Below are positions 34,864-42,689 of a stretch of 64,000 nucleotides of DNA, piece after piece; the first letter of the stretch is position 1, and every line of letters begins with the position of its first letter. The stretch spans positions 1,488,001 through 1,552,000 of the forward strand of contig OZ252212.1 in assembly GCA_965248955.1 (NCBI GenBank). The letters are read 5' to 3'. Made by a program: the position numbers and the translations under genes. Origin of the DNA: DAOUJH01 sp965248955. Lineage in GTDB: Bacteria > Chloroflexota > Dehalococcoidia > Lucifugimonadales > QGNO01. The notes beneath the pieces were generated by a model. The model was not told the origin of the DNA. It did not search any database and worked only from the letters and a program-made list of their open reading frames with translations.

Positions 34864-35799
34864 ATCACCAATTCCGGCTGGGTAATAGAAACCAGCGACC
34901 TGACCAAGCACTACGGCGCCATCAAGGCCGTGGATAGCCTCTCCCTACGCATACCCCGCGGGGGCGTCTTCGGACTCCTAGGGCCCAACGGCTCCGGCAA
35001 GACCACCACCATGAGCATGCTGCTCGGCCTGTCCAGGCCCACGTCCGGCAGCATCCGCCTCTTCGGGGAGCCTGCGGAAGGGGTCAATCCCCGACTCCTC
35101 CGGCGCATCGGCGCAATCGTGGAGGAGCCCAGCTTCTATCCCTACCTCAGCGGGCGCAACAACCTGCGATACTTCCAGGGCATCGCCGGCGGGGGGTCCA
35201 GGGAGGAGATAGACGAGCTTCTGGAGAAGGTGGGACTCTCGGCGCGGGCCAGCAGCAAGTTCAGCACTTACTCCATGGGCATGAAGCAGCGGCTGGGCAT
35301 AGCCTACGCCCTGCTCGGCGGCCCGGATCTGCTGTTCCTGGACGAACCCACCAACGGGCTGGACCCGGCGGGCGTGGCCGAGGTGCGAACCATGATACGG
35401 GAACTGGGCAGCGACGGTCGTACCGTACTGCTCTCCAGCCACCTCCTCCACGAGGTGGAGCAGGTCTGCGACAGCGTGGCCATCCTCTCCAAGGGACAGA
35501 TCATTGCCCAGGGCAGGGTACAGGACCTGCTGAAGGGGCAGGACGCAGTCCGTCTAGCCACCACCGACGACGCCCGGGCCGCCGGCATCCTCTCGGCGCT
35601 GGAATGGGTGGATGAGGTGCGGACGGAGGAAGGGGCGCTCGTCGTCGCGGCTCCTAGCGAACGCTCCTCGGAGTTGTCGGCCGCCCTGGCTCAGGATGGT
35701 ATCCACGTGCGCGAGATGTCATCCGCCAAGCTCTCCTTGGAGCAGTACTTCCTTGAGGTCACCGGCGACGACGCGGGCTCCGCGGAGGAGAAGGGGTGA
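34864..35799 (+). CDS. ABC-2 type exporter ATP-binding subunit
   Basis: A drug/antibiotic-type ABC ATPase of about 311 residues. Visible are Walker A GPNGSGKTT, the signature YSMGMKQRLGIAYALL, Walker B DLLFLDEPTNGLDP and the switch His in LSSHLLHEVEQ; the C-terminal tail is a regulatory extension. The family N-terminus (WVIETSDLTKHYGAIKAV) has no ATG/GTG/TTG ahead of it. The TTG at 34780 is the -35 box. GGAGG (34855-34859) precedes ATC ATC ACC at 34861-34869, so ATC at 34864 is the likeliest start. Overlaps the permease by four bases. Confidence 0.85.
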   Translation: MTNSGWVIETSDLTKHYGAIKAVDSLSLRIPRGGVFGLLGPNGSGKTTTMSMLLGLSRPTSGSIRLFGEPAEGVNPRLLRRIGAIVEEPSFYPYLSGRNNLRYFQGIAGGGSREEIDELLEKVGLSARASSKFSTYSMGMKQRLGIAYALLGGPDLLFLDEPTNGLDPAGVAEVRTMIRELGSDGRTVLLSSHLLHEVEQVCDSVAILSKGQIIAQGRVQDLLKGQDAVRLATTDDARAAGILSALEWVDEVRTEEGALVVAAPSERSSELSAALAQDGIHVREMSSAKLSLEQYFLEVTGDDAGSAEEKG

Positions 35800-36839
35800 T
35801 ACTGGAACTGGCCAACCAGATTCGCTGGGAATGGTTCAAGCTCCGCCGCCGCTGGATGCCCTACATCCTACTTGCGGTCCTCGTCCTCATATCCCAAGTG
35901 GCGCTCTGGGCGACCATCCTCGCCTACAACGAAGCCAATGCCAGGAGAGATGAACGCCCTATTGGCGCCTCCGCAACCTCGACCATATTCGTCGATTGCA
36001 GCGAGCTGCTGGATGGAGAGGTATCTGAATTCAGCGCCCAGTTGAGGGCCAACGATCCCAACGTTAGCCAGGCGGAGGCGGATGAAGCGGTGCAGAGTGG
36101 AGTGACACGGTGCCAGGATTGGGATGAGCGCCGTCAGGAAGACGTACAAGGCCTCTACGACCTGATCACCCCTCCGGGGAGCGCCCGCTTTTCTCTGGCC
36201 ATGGCCACCAGCATTGGCCTTGTGCTGATAGCCATTCTGACCGCCTCCGCTATAGGCACCGAGCACGGCTGGGGAACCATGCGCTTCATGCTGGTCAGAG
36301 GCGTGCGGCGGTGGCACGTGCTGGCGTCCAAGCTTGTCATGGTATGGATTGCCTTTGTCGCGGCCCTGCTGGTGACGACCTCCCTCGGGGCCGTCTCCGG
36401 TCAGATCATAGACGGGCTGCTCTCCGGCGCCAAGGGATTCGAGAACAGCACTTCGTGGGGCGAAGTGGCCGGTGCCTTCGGACGAGGCTCGCTCTCCGTT
36501 CTCCCCTACGTGGCGATGGTGAGCGCGGTGACGGTGGCGGCCCGCTCCTCGGCGGCCGGCATAGGCCTGGGCCTGGGATACTACTTCCTGGAACAGATCG
36601 TCGTCGGTATCTTCAGCGGCCTGTTTGACTGGTTCAGCAACGTGTCTGACTTCCTCCTCGTCAACAACATCGATGCCTATGCGGCGTCGGGAGGCGGGGT
36701 CTCCTTGGAAGGGGAGATATCCGGCGCCCCCAGTGAGCTCCACGCCCTGCTGGTGATGGCGGCCTACGCCCTGGTAGCCGGGGCGCTGGCCTTCTACCTC
36801 CTCCTCCGCCGCGACGTCGGCGGCGCCAGCCGGGGATAG
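35796..36839 (+). CDS. ABC-2 type exporter permease
   Basis: This 347-residue integral membrane protein starts with a cytoplasmic helix (LANQIRWEWFKLRRRWMPYI) and a first membrane segment, has a long external loop (residues about 45-115), then five further membrane segments, fitting ABC-2 permeases with a GTG start overlapping the ATPase stop. The C-terminal TM pair ends in LLRRDVGGASRG. Probably exports a lipid, peptide or antibiotic-like molecule; substrate unknown. Confidence 0.82.
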   Translation: MILELANQIRWEWFKLRRRWMPYILLAVLVLISQVALWATILAYNEANARRDERPIGASATSTIFVDCSELLDGEVSEFSAQLRANDPNVSQAEADEAVQSGVTRCQDWDERRQEDVQGLYDLITPPGSARFSLAMATSIGLVLIAILTASAIGTEHGWGTMRFMLVRGVRRWHVLASKLVMVWIAFVAALLVTTSLGAVSGQIIDGLLSGAKGFENSTSWGEVAGAFGRGSLSVLPYVAMVSAVTVAARSSAAGIGLGLGYYFLEQIVVGIFSGLFDWFSNVSDFLLVNNIDAYAASGGGVSLEGEISGAPSELHALLVMAAYALVAGALAFYLLLRRDVGGASRG

Positions 36840-36860
36840 GCGCGGGGATGCGGTAATGCT

Positions 36861-36882
36861 GCCCGTCCACCCGTATTCCTGT
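36861..36882 (+). repeat. 22-bp repeat, copy 2
   Basis: Second copy of the element at 34758-34779, here about 66 bases before the ATG of the 192-residue hypothetical gene. It includes CCCGTAT (36870-36876). Confidence 0.6.
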
Positions 36883-36947
36883 ATTATGAAACATGGCGAC
36901 TCTCAGGTTACAATACCTCTTGCAAATCTCTAAGCGAGGTCAAACAC

Positions 36948-37526
36948 ATGGTGCAAATTGACTCCAATGAAGTAAGAGTAACCGGCGAGAACTCCTTTAT
37001 ACGGCTTGCCCAGCAGGAGGGTGGCGAGTTCACCACCCGTGCCAGCCACTGGCGCGTCTTCTACTCGCCGGCGGGAGTGGGGCACGCCCTGTTCCTCCAG
37101 ACCGAAATCACCGATGCTCCCATAACCGTCTATGCCGACAACGAGGATGTTGCTCGCTGGCTCCAGGAAGAGATCGAGTCGATGCTCTATCCCGCCTTCG
37201 CCGATACCGATATACCCATCGTCAAGGCTGCTTTCGAGCGCGGCGGCGACGTGCGCGGCACAGCCACCGAAACCGTCAAAGGCAGCGGGGTAGATATACT
37301 CATGTCCTGGTCCAGCGTCTTGGAGCCCTTCCCCATGCACGTTCCCCCCGGCGTCAACGGTCGCAGCCACGGCGTCTACAGCATTTTCTTCCCCGCCAGG
37401 GAGGCGTCGCTGGTCATCAACGGAAAGCGCGCCTCCGGCAATCCCCAGCGTGATGATCGCGGAGGCCGCGAGTCGATGAGCGCGGTCCTAGCCTGGGCCG
37501 AGTCCTGGGTCAGACCGCGCTCCTGA
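36948..37526 (+). CDS. Conserved hypothetical protein, 192 aa
   Basis: A soluble 192-residue protein with mixed alpha/beta character and no signal peptide. It contains AGVGHALFLQTEI, an acidic ADTDIPIVKAAFE stretch and HGVYSIFFPAREASLVINGK. I do not recognise the family. It carries its own promoter-type element (the 22-bp repeat) and is downstream of the ABC exporter with a 108-base gap. Confidence 0.6.
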   Translation: MVQIDSNEVRVTGENSFIRLAQQEGGEFTTRASHWRVFYSPAGVGHALFLQTEITDAPITVYADNEDVARWLQEEIESMLYPAFADTDIPIVKAAFERGGDVRGTATETVKGSGVDILMSWSSVLEPFPMHVPPGVNGRSHGVYSIFFPAREASLVINGKRASGNPQRDDRGGRESMSAVLAWAESWVRPRS

Positions 37527-37578
37527 TGGGGCGTGCCCTCTTATCTTGTGAGTAGAGATACTACGCCGCTGATGAAAG

Positions 37579-38187
37579 CTAAGCGCTGGGTGCGCCCTCT
37601 TCGTTGAGGAGCCTCTGCAACTCCTCCCTAGCCTTCCTAATGGCCTCTATCTTCAAGGATATCCCGTCGAAGAGGCCTTGGCGCGCCTTGATCCCTTCCG
37701 CAATGAGATAGGCAGCCGCCTCCGACCGGCTGCCTACTAGGCCGGCCTCTATAAGCTCGTTAATGCGTTCCATGCTCTCCTGGTTGACCCTGACCATTAC
37801 CACGCCGTCCCTGCCTGTCCCGCGCACTCCACCCACCATGGTCTGTATCCTATCCTTTAAGCTCTGTCCAACTGACCCGGCCAGCTCCGACCCTCGGTTG
37901 TACGAGGTGCGCACGGATTTGGTTATCCAATCTGCCAGGGTTTCAGTGTCTTCTCCCTGCCCCTCGTCTCCCACCGCGTCCCGGACCGCCTTGCGGACTT
38001 CTCTCTCAACCGAGCCGAAATCGTGAGCCTTGTCTCCGCTGACGGCGTTCCTCACGGCCTCGCCGACGCGGTTCACAAGGTCGTCAATATTCTCCTTCTT
38101 TACCTTCTCGCCAAGTGTGTCACGTATGGCCCGCTCGACCTCCTCAACCAGGGAATCGACGTCTTCTATCAGCCTCTGATTTGTCAT
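37579..38187 (-). CDS. Ribbon-helix-helix regulator with amphipathic N-terminal repeats
   Basis: This 202-residue protein has two parts. Residues about 1-100 are charged amphipathic helices with repeated pattern VE-AIRD-LGEKV/VGEAVRNAVSGD/VRKAVRDAVGD, suggesting a coiled-coil or self-association module. Residues about 126-175 (VVMVRVNQESMERINELIEAGLVGSRSEAAAYLIAEGI) form a CopG-type ribbon-helix-helix domain. A perfect 10-bp inverted repeat flanks its promoter, so it is probably autoregulated. The other targets are unknown. Confidence 0.7.
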   Translation of the reverse strand: MTNQRLIEDVDSLVEEVERAIRDTLGEKVKKENIDDLVNRVGEAVRNAVSGDKAHDFGSVEREVRKAVRDAVGDEGQGEDTETLADWITKSVRTSYNRGSELAGSVGQSLKDRIQTMVGGVRGTGRDGVVMVRVNQESMERINELIEAGLVGSRSEAAAYLIAEGIKARQGLFDGISLKIEAIRKAREELQRLLNEEGAPSA

Positions 38188-38212
38188 GGTATTCTTCCTC
38201 CAGTGTGTGAAT

Positions 38213-38280
38213 TACCGTAAGTAACGTGAGTATCTTGCAACATTACATGTATGTCAATATAGTGTAGTATACTTACGGTA
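38213..38280 (-). promoter_or_regulatory. Promoter with flanking inverted operators for the RHH gene
   Basis: On the minus strand TTGACA (38257-38252), a 17-base spacer and GATACT (38234-38229) form a promoter. TACCGTAAGT (38213-38222) and its exact reverse complement (38271-38280) lie on either side, 58 bases apart start to start. The former contains the palindrome TTAC-C-GTAA. Confidence 0.6.
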
Positions 38281-38464
38281 TAAAAGGCGGACTGGCAAGA
38301 GAGTCTTCTAGAAGAGAGCTCGTTCAGCGCAGGGTACCGTTGTGGCCTTAGCTCTTGGTCACGGACGGCTAGTGCACTGAATCGCAGGCATCAGAATGCA
38401 CTTGATAAGGGGGTCTGGAGAAGTCACACTACCCTGCTTTTAGGAGTGGGCAACTTATCTTCTA
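38281..38464. other. Intergenic region, RHH gene to TPP decarboxylase
   Basis: Beyond the operator region I see no gene, hairpin or promoter I can support in these roughly 180 bases. Confidence 0.4.
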
Positions 38465-39037
38465 TTAGTGGGACGGCGATTCAGGCTCTACGAATGTGCT
38501 CCTGAACCGATAGAGGGTCATCTCCGGCTCGTTGGGGGCCAGGGGAAGGTACTCCTCCTCCTCTATCTTGGCCACTATAAACCAGGGGCCGTCCTCGTTC
38601 AGGGCTTGCTGGAATACCTGGTCCAGGTCCTCCAGAGTTTCCACGGTAGCCGTACGGGGAATGCTGCAAGACTTGGCCACCTGTTCCAGGTCTGTGCCGC
38701 GTCCCGTATGGCTGGTCTGGTGCCCGGTCTGGCCCCACTCTTCGTTGTCCCACACCACTACTATCAGGTTCTTCGGCTGTTCCTGGCCTATGGTGGCTAT
38801 AGCGCCCATGTTCATCAGCAGTGAACCGTCGCCGTCCAGCGAGATAACCTTGTCCGGTATGGAGAGGGCCATTCCCAGAGCGTTGGATGAGCATAACCCC
38901 ATGGAGCCATAGGTGTAGAAGTTGCGGTCCCGGTGGCCGGCATGCCACAGCTCATCGGTTGTGGGGCCAAGGTTGGCCACCACAGGCTCGTCATTGAGAT
39001 GGCCCAGGATGAGCTTTGTTGCCTCCAGTCTATGCAA
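38465..39037 (-). CDS. Sulfopyruvate/phosphonopyruvate decarboxylase-like beta subunit (TPP-binding)
   Basis: A 190-residue TPP enzyme C-terminal subunit. The TPP/Mg motif runs from ISLDGDGSLLMN to VVWDNEEWG: GDGS (about residues 69-72) and the terminal N residue of the ~30-residue GDGx...N motif. It resembles ComE/the beta half of sulfopyruvate and phosphonopyruvate decarboxylases. Its start overlaps the alpha subunit by eight bases. The substrate is not readable: sulfopyruvate, phosphonopyruvate and other 2-oxoacids are all possible. Confidence 0.78.
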   Translation of the reverse strand: MHRLEATKLILGHLNDEPVVANLGPTTDELWHAGHRDRNFYTYGSMGLCSSNALGMALSIPDKVISLDGDGSLLMNMGAIATIGQEQPKNLIVVVWDNEEWGQTGHQTSHTGRGTDLEQVAKSCSIPRTATVETLEDLDQVFQQALNEDGPWFIVAKIEEEEYLPLAPNEPEMTLYRFRSTFVEPESPSH

Positions 39038-39536
39038 GTTTGCCTCCGTGAAGCAGAGGAGTCATGCACAAGGCCAGCGGCTCTCTGCTTGCGTAGCACA
39101 GCTTCAAAGCACCTGAGACCACTGCGGGCATCTTTGCCGGGTCGTCCAACGTGTATTGGATGATGCCCAGAACGTCCAGGATCGGCCTCGTAGAGCGGCC
39201 CATGGGCACCTGCGCAATGTTGAACTCGTTCAGCTCACCGCGCAGGTTGATGAATAGCGGGATTGGAATGCGGCAGGGGATGCACAGGCTGTTGATGGCG
39301 TTTATCGAGTTGCCAAAGCCGCTGGACTGCATGAAGACAGCCGCATTCCGTCCCACTGCGTAAGCGCCCGCCGCTATGCCTATGGCCTCCTCCTCTCTGG
39401 TTGCCGAAACAACGTGGAAATAGGGGTCTCTTTGCATGAGTTGCGTTACCTGGGCAATGGATATATCCGGCACAAATGCAATTAGAGAAACCTTGCTTTC
39501 CTTGAGACATTGCACCATATCCTCGGCCCAGGTCAT
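39030..39536 (-). CDS. Sulfopyruvate/phosphonopyruvate decarboxylase-like alpha subunit
   Basis: A 168-residue TPP enzyme N-terminal (pyrimidine-binding) subunit. ATREEEAIGIAAGAYAVGRNAAVFMQSSGFGN contains the catalytic glutamate and family-typical Gly run (about residues 46-77). It resembles ComD. Encoded upstream of the beta subunit with an eight-base overlap, so the two make one heteromeric enzyme. Start at 39536 chosen by ORF extent. Confidence 0.78.
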   Translation of the reverse strand: MTWAEDMVQCLKESKVSLIAFVPDISIAQVTQLMQRDPYFHVVSATREEEAIGIAAGAYAVGRNAAVFMQSSGFGNSINAINSLCIPCRIPIPLFINLRGELNEFNIAQVPMGRSTRPILDVLGIIQYTLDDPAKMPAVVSGALKLCYASREPLALCMTPLLHGGKLA

Positions 39537-39593
39537 AGAAGTGCTCCCATGGGTAAGTTGGAACCCGCCTTTAACATAGCCGGACTCATTGGC

Positions 39594-39877
39594 CTACCAA
39601 CGCCTGTCATTGAAGCTGTCGGCTTTTGGCCTACGGGTCCGCTCCTTGGCCTCGTCGACGCGCAAGGTGCGGCCCATGACTTCCTGTCCGTTCAGATTGC
39701 TTCACCGGCGGACTCGTCCGAGGTGAACTCCACGAAGCCGAAGCCCTGGTGGCGGTTGCTCTCTCTATCTCTGATCACAGCCGCCGAAACGACCTCTCCG
39801 TACTCGCCAAACAGCGACTCCAGGTCTTCCTCCGTCATGGAGAAGGAAATGTTGCGTACAAAGAGTCTCTTACCCAT
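39594..39877 (-). pseudogene. RRM RNA-binding protein with an apparent frameshift
   Basis: The frame from ATG 39877 encodes an RRM start with RNP2 (KRLFVRNISF) and RNP1 (RHQGFGFVEF) and stops at TGA after SAGEAI (39692). Shifting frame by one base at that point restores the rest of the RRM: NLNGQEVMGRTLRVDEAKER and a basic tail ending at TAG (39594). GGGAGC lies just upstream of the ATG. Such small RRM proteins are cold-induced RNA chaperones in other bacteria. Either a mutation, an assembly error or a rare programmed shift. Confidence 0.65.
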
Positions 39878-40016
39878 AGCTCCCTCTTTCCCGATTTATC
39901 GGTCGGGTACTTCTCTTCCATGCACGACCTACGAACGGTCAGAGCGAACGTCACGGGCAGCAACCGGAAGACCCGTCCCTTTTCCGCTGGAAGGATTGCA
40001 CAAAGAAAAGCGGTAG

Positions 40017-41075
40017 TCAATGGCTGCCCGTGTGCCCGTTTCCTGTGGAATGCTGTTGGCTTGCCTGTGCCTGTTTCCTGGACCCTCGGACGACCATGTG
40101 CTGATGGTATGCCATGGCCACAGCGCCAAAGATGATTACACTGAGGTAGCTGATGGATCTGTCCAGCAGGGCAATGGATACCGCGCTCTCTTCCGCCACC
40201 GCCAACGTCAGCAGGCCGGCGATTCCGGACTCCACTATGCCCAGGCCGCCCGGCGTGATGGGCACCGCGGAGAGCAGCGCATTGGCAATGGTGACGAATA
40301 GAATGAGGCCAATGCCCACCTCCAGCCCCGTTGCACTGACCACCAGGTAAAGCCGGCCTACCTCAGACAGCCAGCCCAGCAGTCCAAAGAGAGCCACCTG
40401 GGGCGGTGCCCTGAAGCTGCGCATAGTCCCCTGGTGGAAGCTGACGTACGCTCTGCGCAGACGCTTGGGCAGTACGGCCGCTGCCTGTTTCCAGAATATC
40501 TGCATTGCCAGCAATCCCAGCAAGGAACCGGCCACCAGCACCAAGCCTATCACTATCAACAGATGAGAAGGCCTGTTTTCAGAATCAAGGGCAACCAGGA
40601 GGAAGCCTGCCAGCAGCAGTATAAAGACCAGCATCACGTCCATCACCCGTTCCGCCAGCACGGTGCCGCCGGTGCGGGCCAGTGGCGCGCCGCTTTCCTC
40701 CGTGTAGGCATAGGCTCGATAAGCGTCGCCCATGCGAAACCACGTCACCGAGCTGGTGAACCATCCCACCAGCACCAGCCTTGCCGAAGCGAACACAGAA
40801 GGTAGCGCCGCCGTCTGCGACACCCCCGCGTTATCCAGCAACACCCGCCAGCGCGCTCCCCTGAACAGAAACGTGGTGTAATGCACCAACATCGCCGCTA
40901 GATAGAGCAGCGGATTGCTGCTACGGATGGTGTCCCAGGTCGCCTCTAAATTGATCGAAAAGCGGGAAAACAGAAAATAGATGATGACAAAAGCCAGGAC
41001 AAAGGATATCAGTGTTGGTACTGAGAAAAACCTTCGCCTCAGAGAGAACTTGGGCCGTTGCTTAGATGAATCTAT
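40017..41075 (-). CDS. UPF0104/flippase-like integral membrane protein
   Basis: A polytopic membrane protein resembling the lysylphosphatidylglycerol synthase TM/UPF0104 group, often called flippase-like. Segments such as FRGARWRVLL, FASARLVLVGWFTSSV and TPGGLGIVESGIAG are characteristic. The first canonical start (ATG 40892) lacks the family's first helix, but the frame upstream encodes it (FFSVPTLISFVLAFVIIYFLF). GGAG precedes ATA at 41073-41075 by seven bases, so I propose that as start. It follows rsmG by 16 bases, same strand. Lipid substrate unknown. Confidence 0.75.
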   Translation of the reverse strand: MDSSKQRPKFSLRRRFFSVPTLISFVLAFVIIYFLFSRFSINLEATWDTIRSSNPLLYLAAMLVHYTTFLFRGARWRVLLDNAGVSQTAALPSVFASARLVLVGWFTSSVTWFRMGDAYRAYAYTEESGAPLARTGGTVLAERVMDVMLVFILLLAGFLLVALDSENRPSHLLIVIGLVLVAGSLLGLLAMQIFWKQAAAVLPKRLRRAYVSFHQGTMRSFRAPPQVALFGLLGWLSEVGRLYLVVSATGLEVGIGLILFVTIANALLSAVPITPGGLGIVESGIAGLLTLAVAEESAVSIALLDRSISYLSVIIFGAVAMAYHQHMVVRGSRKQAQASQQHSTGNGHTGSH

Positions 41076-41091
41076 GTTGGCTCTCCGTACC

Positions 41092-41814
41092 TCATAAAGG
41101 CCTCTTGGCGGGTATCCCCGTACGCCTGGGATACCCGGATGGCGTAGTTGATGTTTTCTTCACCACGGCAAGTTTTCGCTGCCCTTCTAGGACCTCTTCC
41201 GGCACCTCTACCATCTCCAGCCGTCCACCCCCCAGTTCCCGGAGGCCTCCCGACGCACGGTCCACCTCCTCTTGGACATCCCCCTTCTTCTGCATGATCA
41301 CCAAGCCGCCTACCCGGCACAAGGGCAGGGTGTACTCCAGAAGTACTCTCGTCTCGGCCACCGCCCGCGACACCACAACGTCGAACCTCTCCCTGAATTC
41401 GGAGCGCCGTCCCACGTCCTCTGCTCTGCCGTTGATCACATCCACGTCCACCAGACCCAAGACGGATACCAGCCTTTCCAGGAAACCGGTGCGCTTGGCC
41501 GCCGAGTCCACAACCGTGAGCTTGATGCCGGGGAAGGCTATTTTCAAAGGAATGCCCGGAAAACCGGCGCCGCTGCCCACGTCGCACAGGCTCCCACAAG
41601 ACTTGACCTGTGCCGGAAAGGCCAGTGAGACGGTCAACGAGTCTAGGAAGTGGAGCCTCTCCACCTGGAAGGGCTCCGTGATAGCGGTCAAGTTGACACG
41701 CTGGTTCCAATCCAGCAACTCCTTGGTATAGGCCTGAAAGTTGTCCAACTGCCCAGGCAATAGGTCAATCCCAAGCCTCTTAGCGTCTGTTGCAATCCCC
41801 TGTACTGTCCCCAT
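41092..41814 (-). CDS. rsmG: 16S rRNA (guanine(527)-N7)-methyltransferase
   Basis: A 240-residue RsmG (GidB) Rossmann methyltransferase that methylates G527 of 16S rRNA. The SAM motif GSGAGFPGIPLKIAFP is present (about residues 79-94), along with NLTAI and SRAVAE. Loss of RsmG can give low-level streptomycin resistance in other bacteria. The flippase-like gene follows on the same strand. Confidence 0.93.
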   Translation of the reverse strand: MGTVQGIATDAKRLGIDLLPGQLDNFQAYTKELLDWNQRVNLTAITEPFQVERLHFLDSLTVSLAFPAQVKSCGSLCDVGSGAGFPGIPLKIAFPGIKLTVVDSAAKRTGFLERLVSVLGLVDVDVINGRAEDVGRRSEFRERFDVVVSRAVAETRVLLEYTLPLCRVGGLVIMQKKGDVQEEVDRASGGLRELGGGRLEMVEVPEEVLEGQRKLAVVKKTSTTPSGYPRRTGIPAKRPL

Positions 41815-41894
41815 TACGAATCATGGGATTATATCAAAGAAGCGGCAACCTCTCTGTAGGTGATGACTCTAATCATCTCTGCGCCCACCGTGAT

Positions 41895-42686
41895 TCACAA
41901 ATACCATAGCTTGGGCACGGTCGCCGCCTCTGTCCCATCCAGGGCAGCCTCCAGTGACCACACAGCAAACTGGCCTAGCATCCTCTGTCTGAATGTCCTG
42001 GGCGGCCTCAGGTACTTCATGCGGCGCGGCACCTTGCCAAGCTCAGCCGCCGTGTCCAGCGCCTTGTCGAAGTCGCCCGTCTCGTCTATGAGCTTGGTCT
42101 CCACGGCGCGTCTTGCTGTGAACACCTCACCCGTGGCGTACCTGCGTGCCTCGTCCAAGTCCATCTTCCGCGACTCCGCCACTTCTTCCAGAAACGCCTT
42201 GAACAGTTCATCAATCAGCGCCTGCAATTTGGCTCGTTCATCATCGGTGGGAGGCCTGTAGAACGCGCCCATATCCTTCAGCGGCCCGCTCTTGCTAACC
42301 GAAAAACCTACTCCCAGCCTGTCCAGCAGGCCGGAAGCTTCGGGGCGCATGGAGATTACGCCTATGGAACCCACGATGGCGCTGGGCAGCGCGATTATCC
42401 TGGTGGCGGCGCAGGCCAGCAGGTAGGCTCCGGAAGTGCCGCTGCCCCTGATGAAAGCCACCACCGGCTTCTTCTCTGAGAGGCGCCTTGCCTTCAGATA
42501 CAGGTCCTCCGATGCGCCAACCGCTCCCCCCGGAGAGTCGATGTCCATCAACACGGCTCCCACTTTGGGATCGCGTTCCAGCCTGTCCAGCAACTCGTGA
42601 TACACGGACGCTTGCAGGTTGGCGCCTATGATGCCGCGTATCTCTATAACTCCTATTCCAGCCCGTCTGGGGAACAATCTAACCAT
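41895..42686 (-). CDS. sppA: Signal peptide peptidase SppA-type S49 protease
   Basis: A 263-residue S49 serine protease without an N-terminal anchor. The nucleophile serine lies in GSGTSGAYLLACAA (about residues 80-93), and the lysine of the Ser-Lys dyad is in VSKSGPLKDMGAF. The ATG follows the acetolactate-synthase-like gene by three bases, in one transcript. Shorter than E. coli SppA, like the small archaeal/bacterial forms. Such enzymes cleave leftover signal peptides in the membrane. Confidence 0.82.
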   Translation of the reverse strand: MVRLFPRRAGIGVIEIRGIIGANLQASVYHELLDRLERDPKVGAVLMDIDSPGGAVGASEDLYLKARRLSEKKPVVAFIRGSGTSGAYLLACAATRIIALPSAIVGSIGVISMRPEASGLLDRLGVGFSVSKSGPLKDMGAFYRPPTDDERAKLQALIDELFKAFLEEVAESRKMDLDEARRYATGEVFTARRAVETKLIDETGDFDKALDTAAELGKVPRRMKYLRPPRTFRQRMLGQFAVWSLEAALDGTEAATVPKLWYL

Positions 42687-42689
42687 ATT

